A program made the position numbers and the translations under genes. Under the pieces are notes generated by a model. That model was not told the origin of the DNA and searched no databases. It saw only the letters and a program-made list of their open reading frames with translations. A stretch of 39,217 bases of DNA from Ferrovibrio sp046294345 (GTDB taxonomy: Bacteria > Pseudomonadota > Alphaproteobacteria > Ferrovibrionales > Ferrovibrionaceae), in contig JBKBJT010000035.1 of assembly GCA_046294345.1 (NCBI GenBank), positions 1-39,217 on the forward strand, in the 5' to 3' direction. Positions within the stretch are counted from its first letter, which is position 1. Each line of letters starts with the position of its first letter. This document shows positions 15,440-21,904 of the stretch, one piece after another.

Positions 15440-16540
15440 TCAGCCGCGGGCGAATAGCGCGCGGACCGCCCCTGGCAGGCTGCCTTCCTCAAGATAGCGG
15501 ACACCCAGAATGCCGCCAATCACGATACCGCCAAGTGCGACAAAGCTGCCCAGGGCCAGCGTGCCGATGCCGGTCAGGCCCTGACCGACGGTGCAGCCCA
15601 AAGCCGTGACGCCGCCGATGCCCATCAGCGTGCCACCCACCAGATGCGCCACTACGTCCTGCGCATTGGCGAAGCTCTCGACGCGGAAACTGCGATCCGC
15701 CTTGGCCATCAGGAAGGCGCCGAGGATCACACCACCCACGGTGCTGATACCGAAATCCAGCGTCGCACCGGTGAAGGTCATCAGGTATTGCAGCGCGTTG
15801 CCGATGGGCGCCACGAAGGTCATGGAAACCAGCGGCGTCGGCTCGAATTCGTCGGCGCCGAGGATACCGGTGGCCGCCCAGCCACCCGTGACGGTCAGTC
15901 CGATCACGATGGCGGCGATGATCAGCGCGGACTGGCGGCGGAAGCGCGCATCCTTGAAGACCCAAAGCAGCAGCGCGGCGGGAAGGGCCAGCGCCAGAAT
16001 CCAGCGCAGCAGACGGGCATCGGCACCGAAGGCGGCGAGCAGGTCGGGCAGGGTCTGGCTGGCGAAGCCGCGGCTTTTCAGGTCGATCACCGACCAGCCT
16101 TCGAGCCACAGCCGTGCCGGACCGAACAGGCCGCGCAGGGTGGCGTAGCCGGCGATGCCGATCATCAATACCACGAGCAGGGATTTCAGGTTGCCGGCAC
16201 CCAGCCGGACCAGCGTGCGGCTGCCGCAGCCACCGGCCAGCACCATGCCGAAGCCGAATAGCAGGCCGCCGATGGCGGCGCCCAGCCAGCCGAGATTGGT
16301 TGTGGCATAGATCGAGGCATTCAGATCGATGAAGCCGGTCAGGTGCAGCAGCTGGCTGCCCAGCATGGCGGTGGCAATCGCCAGCGCCCAGGCGCGCGCC
16401 CGGTTGCCGTCACCCATCAACACCAGATCGCTGATCGCGCCCATGGTGCAGAAATTGCTCCGCTGCACGGCGGCGCCGAAGGCCAGACCCAGCACCAGGC
16501 CGGCAAGATTGACGAGATAGGGCAAAGAGAGGGCACTCAT
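15440..16540 (-). CDS. tsuA: YeeE/YedE family (TsuA-like) sulfur-compound transporter
   Basis: The 366-residue membrane protein has about nine hydrophobic segments and the three conserved cysteine motifs of TsuA/YeeE: RSNFCTMG (C31), AGGCGSRTLVRLG and TALGCTVGQGLTG. In TsuA these cysteines pass thiosulfate through the membrane by repeated S-S-H-S contacts. The two halves resemble each other, as in the family. ATG 16540 is preferred: upstream in-frame codons are AT-rich and not protein-like. The gene is divergent from tusA (sulfur carrier) and leads ccdA, forming a thiosulfate/sulfane-sulfur uptake and transfer unit. Whether thiosulfate or another sulfur compound is carried is not decided by the sequence. 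Confidence 0.88.
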   Translation of the reverse strand: MSALSLPYLVNLAGLVLGLAFGAAVQRSNFCTMGAISDLVLMGDGNRARAWALAIATAMLGSQLLHLTGFIDLNASIYATTNLGWLGAAIGGLLFGFGMVLAGGCGSRTLVRLGAGNLKSLLVVLMIGIAGYATLRGLFGPARLWLEGWSVIDLKSRGFASQTLPDLLAAFGADARLLRWILALALPAALLLWVFKDARFRRQSALIIAAIVIGLTVTGGWAATGILGADEFEPTPLVSMTFVAPIGNALQYLMTFTGATLDFGISTVGGVILGAFLMAKADRSFRVESFANAQDVVAHLVGGTLMGIGGVTALGCTVGQGLTGIGTLALGSFVALGGIVIGGILGVRYLEEGSLPGAVRALFARG

Positions 16541-16692
16541 GATGGGCTCGGGGATACGGTTGCGGGCCGCCTGGGCAGCAATTATGACGGGATGGCTGAG
16601 GATTATAGTATTTACATTGCAGAAGTGAAGTATTATATTAATAAACAAGTTTTATTGTTAAATATGCGATCAAGCCTCCACGGAACCACGCC
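16541..16692. promoter_or_regulatory. AT-rich divergent promoter region between tsuA and tusA
   Basis: This 152-bp gap is strikingly AT-rich from about 16600 to 16670 in an otherwise GC-rich window. It contains the inverted repeat TATTA-TAT-TAATA (16631-16643), which could be an operator for a symmetrical dimeric regulator, and near-direct repeats beginning AGTATT at about 16607 and 16629. Sulfane-sulfur-sensing ArsR-type repressors (BigR/SqrR) bind AT-rich inverted repeats in such places, but no such gene is in the window, so the regulator is unknown. Confidence 0.45.
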
Positions 16693-16917
16693 ATGAGTCA
16701 GATGCTCGATGTCAAAGGCCTGAACTGCCCGCTGCCGGTCCTGCGCGCCAAGAAGGCCATGAAGACGGTGTCCAAGGGCGAGGTGCTGACGGTGGAGGCC
16801 ACGGACCCCAATACCATGCGGGACATGGCGGCCCTGTGCGAGGCGGCGGGTTTCACCCTGCTGTCGGCCGAAGAGCAGAGCGGGGTCTTCGTGTTCCGCA
16901 TCCAGCAGGCGGCTTGA
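16693..16917 (+). CDS. tusA: TusA-family sulfur carrier protein
   Basis: The 74-residue protein shows the SirA/TusA signature GLNCPLPVLRAKKAM, with the sulfur-carrying cysteine C12 in a CPxP motif, and the C-terminal half LTVEATDPNTMRDM and AGFTLLSAEE. TusA proteins hold sulfane sulfur as a persulfide and hand it to tRNA-modifying, molybdenum-cofactor or sulfur-oxidation enzymes. Here it is divergent from a TsuA-type transporter, an arrangement that fits a role receiving imported sulfur more than tRNA thiolation. The ATG lies just after an AT-rich promoter-like region. TsuB or YeeD are alternative names for this partner of TsuA. Confidence 0.9.
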   Translation: MSQMLDVKGLNCPLPVLRAKKAMKTVSKGEVLTVEATDPNTMRDMAALCEAAGFTLLSAEEQSGVFVFRIQQAA

Positions 16918-17000
16918 AGTCACTTTGATCCTCGCGGCAGGTGTTGGCGCTGCATTATGAATGCGCTAGCCTGCAAGCCTCGCGATTCAAGGTGTTTACG

Positions 17001-17210
17001 ATGGCAAAGTTCACGGCCGACGACATTGTTCCGGGCCAGCGTTTCGAGCAGCGGCATGGCTTCATCTGGCGCGTCACGCGCCTGATCCAGTTTCCCGGCG
17101 AAGACGCCAAGCATGTGCAGCTGATCAACGAACGCGATGCCAGCAGCACCAAAACCGTGTCGGTCAGCGCCCTGCTGGATCGGAACCTGTTCAAGCTGGT
17201 GGAAAAATGA
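17001..17210 (+). CDS. Conserved small protein of unknown function
   Basis: A basic, soluble 69-residue protein (MAKFTADDIVPGQRFEQRHG at the start, then WRVTRLIQFPGEDAKHVQLI and a serine-rich turn before the last helix). It has no signal peptide and no membrane segment; the pattern of short strands resembles small beta-barrel or SH3-like proteins, but I do not recognise a family. ATG 17001 has AAGG 8 bp upstream; a longer in-frame start at 16941 has no site. It overlaps the next gene (ATGA) by 4 bp, so the two are cotranscribed and probably coupled. Confidence 0.7.
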   Translation: MAKFTADDIVPGQRFEQRHGFIWRVTRLIQFPGEDAKHVQLINERDASSTKTVSVSALLDRNLFKLVEK

Positions 17211-17759
17211 TGCAGCCGGCGGCGCCCGCAATCATCGCGCGCCGCCTGGCGGCGGCCTGCGGCCTGTTTGCCCTGGCCGCCTGCGCCGCCGATGAACCGC
17301 CACCCGCACCCACGGTTGTGGTGCCGCCGCCCGTGGTGGCGGTGGCGCCTCCGCCACCCCCGCCGCCGCCTCCACCCCCGCCGCCGAATGTCCTCGCCGG
17401 CCATGTCGCCAGCTACAAGACGCTGTTGGAAGCCGAGGCGGCCTGGCCCAGGCTGTCGGAACGGTTTCCGATGATGCGGGATGCGCCGAAGCGTTACGTC
17501 GAGGTCGATTTGGGTGGGGACCGCGGCAAGGTGGTGCGCCTGCTGCTCGGAGCCTTCCCGGATCGCACCGCGACCATGACTTACTGCCGCAGCCTGCGCG
17601 GTGCCGGCGCCTATTGCGCGCCGCATGACCTGCCCGCGCCGGAAACGGCCGCCGCGCCTGTCATGCCGCCGGCTGCCATGAGCGCGCCTCAGCCTCAGTC
17701 CGCTCCAGCCACGCCGACTCCGGCCCCGTCGATGCCAACCGCCGCACCGACGCCCCGGC
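17207..17759 (+). CDS. Polyproline lipoprotein with SPOR-like domain (3' end lost in gap)
   Basis: The N-terminus is a lipoprotein signal peptide with lipobox L-A-A-C, cysteine at position 26. Next come a proline-rich linker including an uninterrupted run of 13 prolines, then about 80 residues that look like a SPOR domain: HVASYKTLLEAEAAWPRLSE, YVEVDLGGDRGKVVRLLLG, and AYCAPHDL at the end. SPOR domains bind denuded peptidoglycan at division sites. A second Pro/Ala/Thr-rich tail begins after about residue 146 and is cut by the Ns. The apparent stop codon after the gap would be in frame only if the gap were exactly 10 bases, so the true end is unknown. It overlaps the preceding small gene by 4 bp. 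Confidence 0.75.
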
Positions 17760-17769
17760 NNNNNNNNNN
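17760..17769. other. Assembly gap of 10 Ns
   Basis: Ten consecutive Ns interrupt a Pro/Ala-rich, very GC-rich coding stretch. Ten is a conventional placeholder length, so the real missing sequence may be of any size, and features spanning this point should not be trusted. Confidence 0.98.
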
Positions 17770-17772
17770 GGG

Positions 17773-17788
17773 TTAATCATTCGTTAAC
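17773..17788. promoter_or_regulatory. CtrA-type box TTAA-N7-TTAAC
   Basis: The sequence TTAATCATTCGTTAAC is an exact match to the CtrA consensus TTAA-N7-TTAAC of alphaproteobacteria, and with its flanks it is an inverted repeat GGTTAA-N7-TTAACC. It lies about 140 bp before the HTH-protein gene that starts at 17926, in the first sequence after the assembly gap. CtrA is the cell-cycle or motility response regulator of the class. Motif is seen; binding is inferred. Confidence 0.6.
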
Positions 17789-17925
17789 CTACAGTTGTGC
17801 CTGTATTGCTGTATTAACGGTTTTCTGGCACAAAAAGGGTGTTGCGAAGGCATCGCAGGACGAATCCTGTTTATCGCAGGGGCGGACCGGGTGGGCCTAT
17901 CGCATCGGACAGGCAGGTTGCTGCG

Positions 17926-18810
17926 GTGAATCAGGCGATCAAACCGGTAGTTCAGGAAACCCTGAAGCTGGTCGGCGTGGTGGAAAGCCAGAGCCGCGAA
18001 TTGCTGTCGTTTTGCCAGGAGCCCGCCAACCTCTCGGGCGTCTTCTCCGATTACAAACGCTTCGTCGAGAAGATCGAGCATTTCTACGTCTTCGTCGATC
18101 TGGTCGATGGCCGCATCCCCGAATTCGACGAGAACAAGCAGAAGCCGCTGCGCAAGCATCTTTCGAAGATCCGCTGGAAGATCACGATCCTCGAACTCGA
18201 CACGACGCGCATTTATCTGATCAACATCCGCAGCTCCGGCCGGCGCCTGCCGCTGGGCTCGCGCGAATTCCTTTCCCGCCGCCTGGATCGCCTGAGCGAG
18301 ATCGCGCAGTATTATGATCGCTTCGGCGAGGAACACGATCTGCCGCCGATCAGCCACGAACTGATCGAAGCCGTGCGCAAGCTGCTGGAACAGAGCATCG
18401 AAAACGCGCCGCGCCTGGATGAATTCCAGCCTGCGCCGCCACCGCCGAGACTTTCGGCCACGCCCAGCAATGTCGCACCGCCCCTGATGGCGCCGGAAAC
18501 GGTATCGGCCCAGCGGCCGCTGTTCACGACCGGGTTGCCTGTCCTGCCGCCCAAACTGAACGTGAAGGAACAGTGGGGCCGCTTCTATGTCGAGAAGGGC
18601 TCGATCGTGGCCGTTTCGCAGGCCTGCAAATCGGCGGCCATCTCGCTCGACCAGCTTGCCCAGAAGATCGGCGTCAGCCGCGTGGCGCTGACCCTGATGC
18701 TCAGCGGCCAGGACCCGATGCCGCGACCGGCAATGGAAAAGCTGCAGCAGTTCATGACCGATCAGGCCCGCATGTCGCAGCAGGCCGAAGCGCGCCGCCG
18801 CGGTCTTTAA
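17926..18810 (+). CDS. Uncharacterised protein with C-terminal helix-turn-helix
   Basis: This protein of 294 residues has three parts. An N-terminal all-helical region (about residues 1-170) holds FVEKIEHFYVFVDLVDGRIP and SREFLSRRLDRLSEIAQYYD. A proline-rich linker follows. The C-terminus has a Cro/XRE-like helix-turn-helix pattern, SLDQLAQKIGVSRVALTLML. I do not recognise the N-terminal region. The start is uncertain: GTG 17926 gives a sensible N-terminus, but an in-frame GTG at 17839 would add 29 residues rich in arginine and glycine. A full CtrA-type box lies upstream. A DNA-binding regulator is suggested only by the C-terminal motif; no partner gene is adjacent. Confidence 0.65.
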   Translation: MNQAIKPVVQETLKLVGVVESQSRELLSFCQEPANLSGVFSDYKRFVEKIEHFYVFVDLVDGRIPEFDENKQKPLRKHLSKIRWKITILELDTTRIYLINIRSSGRRLPLGSREFLSRRLDRLSEIAQYYDRFGEEHDLPPISHELIEAVRKLLEQSIENAPRLDEFQPAPPPPRLSATPSNVAPPLMAPETVSAQRPLFTTGLPVLPPKLNVKEQWGRFYVEKGSIVAVSQACKSAAISLDQLAQKIGVSRVALTLMLSGQDPMPRPAMEKLQQFMTDQARMSQQAEARRRGL

Positions 18811-18881
18811 TCCCAGAGCATGCATCCAACGAAATCCGCTTAGCGCCTTAGGCTGCCTTCGGTCACACGGTTTGGTAGTAT

Positions 18882-19823
18882 ATGAATACAGTTATTGCTC
18901 TGATTGGCGGATTTATCCTGCTCTTGGGTGGCGGCGAGGTGCTGGTGCGTGGCGCCGCGCATTTCTCGAAGACCATCGGCATTTCACCCCTGATGATCGG
19001 CCTCACCGTGGTCGGTTTCGGCACATCTATGCCCGAGCTGGTCACCAGCATCGAAGCCGCAATTGTGGGCGCGCCGGCCATAGCAGTCGGCAATATCGTC
19101 GGATCGAATATCGCCAATTCGCTGCTGATCCTGGGGCTGGCCGCACTGGCTGCGCCGCTCGCCATTGAAACCGCGGCATTGAATCGCGATTGCCGTGTGG
19201 TGATGATCGCCTCGGTCCTGCTGCTGGCCGCCGGTTTCACCACCGGACTGGGCCGTATCGCAGGGTCGCTCTTCCTGCTGCTGTTGCTTGGCTATGTGAT
19301 CTTCACCTACCGGCAGGAGAAGCGGGCCGCGAACCATGCGGTGGAAATACCTGCGCAGTCACATTCCGCCGCCGCTATTGCTATGCCGCTCCTGCCGATC
19401 CTCGTCGGCATGGGCGGGGTGATCTTCGGGGCCCAGCTGCTGGTTCAGGGCGCCATTGCGCTGGCTGAAATCGCGGGCCTGTCGCATGCACTGATCGGCC
19501 TGACCATCGTGGCGGTGGGCACCTCGCTGCCCGAACTGGTCACCTCCATAGTGGCCGCCATCCGCAAACAAGGGCAACTCGCACTCGGCAACGTGCTGGG
19601 TTCGAACATCTTCAATATCTTCGGCATCGGTGGCGTCACCGGAATGGTGGCGCCGGGGCCAGTGCCATCGGAAATGACACAGGTCGAGTTGCCATTACTT
19701 GTAGCGATCACATTACTAATCGTGGGTTTCGCGATGTCCGGCCGCGAGATCAGTCGCCGTGAGGGCAGCGTGCTGGTGCTGGTCTATCTGCTCTATCTGG
19801 CCTTTGCGATCAACAGGGCCTGA
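18882..19823 (+). CDS. Calcium/sodium antiporter (CaCA family)
   Basis: The 313-residue membrane protein has about ten hydrophobic segments in two homologous halves. Each half carries an alpha repeat with the ion-binding glutamate: GFGTSMPELVTSIEAA near 45-60 and AVGTSLPELVTSIVAA near 209-225, followed by GNIVGSNIANSLLILG and GNVLGSNIFNIFGIGG. These are the hallmarks of YrbG/CaxA-like Na+/Ca2+ exchangers in the inner membrane. The ATG has only a weak ribosome binding site (GGTAG). It is convergent with the RBBP9-like hydrolase gene, 7 bp apart. The exchanged ion pair is predicted from the family. Confidence 0.92.
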   Translation: MNTVIALIGGFILLLGGGEVLVRGAAHFSKTIGISPLMIGLTVVGFGTSMPELVTSIEAAIVGAPAIAVGNIVGSNIANSLLILGLAALAAPLAIETAALNRDCRVVMIASVLLLAAGFTTGLGRIAGSLFLLLLLGYVIFTYRQEKRAANHAVEIPAQSHSAAAIAMPLLPILVGMGGVIFGAQLLVQGAIALAEIAGLSHALIGLTIVAVGTSLPELVTSIVAAIRKQGQLALGNVLGSNIFNIFGIGGVTGMVAPGPVPSEMTQVELPLLVAITLLIVGFAMSGREISRREGSVLVLVYLLYLAFAINRA

Positions 19824-19830
19824 TCGGTGA

Positions 19831-20379
19831 TCATTCCGCGGTCGCCAGTTCGGCAAGCAGAGCCGCACCGAATGGCCAGTTGCCGAGGCCGGACGACGAA
19901 TTGATATGCCCGCAGGCGCCGGCATCGACCAGCCGCGCACCCCAGCATCTGGCGAAATGCTGCGCGCGAGCAAAATCCACATAGGGATCGTCGCGGCTGG
20001 CCACCACAATGGCGGGACAGGCGAAACGAATCAGAGGCATCGGCCGGAACCCATGGGTCTCGGGTGGTGTGTGGCTGTCGGAATCGATATCGGCCGGCGC
20101 CACCAGCAGCGCGCCGTGCAGATTGCCGCCATGACGTTCGACCCAATGCGCGACGAGTGAGCAGGCCAGGCTGTGCGCCACCACCAGCGGCGGCGTCGGG
20201 CAGGCGCGGATCGCGGCATCCAAACGGTTCAGCCAGTCGGTAAAATCGGGCTGATCCCAGTCGGCCTGTTCGACGCGGATAAAATCGGGGTTCTGTTGCT
20301 GCCAGTGGGTCTGCCAATGCTCCGGCCCGGAATTGCCCAGGCCGGGCACGATCAGCACCGGAGGCCGCAGCGGTCGCAT
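19831..20379 (-). CDS. RBBP9/YdeN family alpha/beta hydrolase
   Basis: The 182-residue protein is a compact serine hydrolase: N-terminal VLIVPGLGNSGPEHWQTHWQ, nucleophile serine in VVAHSLACSL (G-x-S-x-G variant AHSLA), aspartate in VVASRDDPYV, and catalytic histidine in GACGHINSSSGLGNWPFG. This is the RBBP9/YdeN pattern (DUF1234-like COG3545). Natural substrates are not known for bacterial members. It follows gltX by only 4 bp on the same strand, so the two form an operon; no functional link to tRNA charging is implied. Confidence 0.88.
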   Translation of the reverse strand: MRPLRPPVLIVPGLGNSGPEHWQTHWQQQNPDFIRVEQADWDQPDFTDWLNRLDAAIRACPTPPLVVAHSLACSLVAHWVERHGGNLHGALLVAPADIDSDSHTPPETHGFRPMPLIRFACPAIVVASRDDPYVDFARAQHFARCWGARLVDAGACGHINSSSGLGNWPFGAALLAELATAE

Positions 20380-20383
20380 GGGT

Positions 20384-21787
20384 TCAGCCGGCCGCGTCTT
20401 TGAGGCGCGCCAGCGTTTCCTCGCGGCCCAGCACGGCCAGCACGTCGAAGATCGGCGGCGACACCGTGCGGCCGGTGAGGGCCGCGCGCAACGGCTGCGC
20501 CAGCTGGCCCAGCTTGACCTGCTGGCTTTCGCTCAAACTCCGGATCGCGGCTTCTGTATTCGCCGCCGTCCAGTCGGAAACGGTATTCAGCGTCTCGATC
20601 ATGATCTTCAGTCGCGCTTTGGCGGCATCGTCGAGATGCTTATGTGCCGCCGCATCCGGCTGGATCGGTCGCTGGGCGAACAGGAACAGCATCGCCTCGG
20701 CCAGTTCGTTCAGATCCTTGGCGCGCTCCTTCACGGCCGGCAGGATCATTTTGATCTGCGCCTGCTCGGCCTGGTTCGGCGCACGGCCGGCATGCTTCTC
20801 AATGAAGGGCAGGGCGGCCTGCAGCAGATCATCGTTGCTGCTGTGGCGGATATAATGGCCGTTCAGGTTGTTCAGTTTGGCGAAGTCGAACCGCGCCGGC
20901 GAACGGCCGACATGATCGAGGCCAAACCATTCGATCGCCTGTTCGGTAGAGATGATCTCCTCGTCGCCATGGCTCCAGCCCAGCCGCAGCAGGTAGTTGC
21001 GCATCGCGGCTGCCAGATAGCCCATATCGGCATAGGCTTCGGTGCCCAGAGCGCCATGGCGCTTGGACAGCTTGGCGCCGTCCGGGCCGTGGATCAGCGG
21101 GATATGCGCGAATTCCGGCACGGCGAAACCGGCAGCGATGTAGAGCTGCGTCTGGCGCGCGGCGTTGGTCAGATGGTCGTCGCCGCGGATGATATGCGTC
21201 ACGCCCATATCGTGGTCGTCGACCACGACGGAGAGATTGTAGGTCGGCGTGCCGTCGGAGCGCAGGATGATCAGGTCGTCGAGCTGCTCGTTCTGGAAGG
21301 TCACATCGCCCTGCACGTGATCCCGGATCACGGTGGTGCCGGTCTGCGGCGCTTTGAAACGCACGACGGGGTTCACGCCGACGGGGGCATCCTTCGGGTC
21401 GCGGTCGCGCCAGCGGCCGTCATAGCGCATCGGCCTCCCCTCGGCCTTGGCCTTGTTGCGCATTTCTTCCAGCTCTTCCGGCGAGCAGTAGCAATGATAG
21501 GCCTTGCCCTCGGCCAGCAGCTTGTGGGCCACTTCGGCATGGCGCTTCATGCGGGCGAACTGCATCACCGGCTCGCCATCCCAGTCCAGCCCCAGCCATT
21601 TCAGGCCCTGGAAAATCTTGTCCACCGCATCCTGGGTCGAGCGTTCGCGGTCGGTATCCTCGATGCGCAGCAGGAAGGTGCCGCCGTGATGGCGGGCGAA
21701 CAGCCAGTTGAACAGCGCCGTGCGGGCCCCGCCGATATGCAGGTAGCCGGTGGGCGAGGGGGCAAAACGGGTAACGACTTTGGTCAT
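20384..21787 (-). CDS. gltX: Glutamyl-tRNA synthetase
   Basis: The 467-residue enzyme charges tRNA-Glu with glutamate using ATP. The class I signatures are HIGG at the N-terminus (FAPSPTGYLHIGGARTALFN) and KLSKRHG as the KMSKS loop. The zinc-type motif is partly kept in YHCYCSPEELE, followed by the RYDGRWRDRDP insert, and the C-terminal anticodon-binding helices end in EETLARLKDAAG. The ATG at 21787 directly precedes TKVVTRFAPSPTG; a longer in-frame extension upstream is a spurious high-GC reading frame. Alphaproteobacteria often have two GltX proteins, one of which charges tRNA-Gln for the amidotransferase route; which type this is cannot be settled here. Divergent from comEC. Confidence 0.95.
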   Translation of the reverse strand: MTKVVTRFAPSPTGYLHIGGARTALFNWLFARHHGGTFLLRIEDTDRERSTQDAVDKIFQGLKWLGLDWDGEPVMQFARMKRHAEVAHKLLAEGKAYHCYCSPEELEEMRNKAKAEGRPMRYDGRWRDRDPKDAPVGVNPVVRFKAPQTGTTVIRDHVQGDVTFQNEQLDDLIILRSDGTPTYNLSVVVDDHDMGVTHIIRGDDHLTNAARQTQLYIAAGFAVPEFAHIPLIHGPDGAKLSKRHGALGTEAYADMGYLAAAMRNYLLRLGWSHGDEEIISTEQAIEWFGLDHVGRSPARFDFAKLNNLNGHYIRHSSNDDLLQAALPFIEKHAGRAPNQAEQAQIKMILPAVKERAKDLNELAEAMLFLFAQRPIQPDAAAHKHLDDAAKARLKIMIETLNTVSDWTAANTEAAIRSLSESQQVKLGQLAQPLRAALTGRTVSPPIFDVLAVLGREETLARLKDAAG

Positions 21788-21904
21788 CGGGCAATCCGGA
21801 AAACTTGGGAAGCAGGGTTTTAGCATACGGGGGCAGGCGGGCAAGCCGCGTTCCCGTTTTGCACGGATTGGCGTCGGCAGGCCAGCCATGCAGAGAATCC
21901 GGCC

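Noticed and set aside
17360..17395. The long CCG-type run as a tandem DNA repeat of interest
   Set aside because: It simply encodes the polyproline linker of the lipoprotein with mixed CCN codons.
20333..21823. A 496-codon plus-strand frame opposite gltX
   Set aside because: gltX has intact HIGH and KMSKS motifs; the opposite frame shows only shadow composition.
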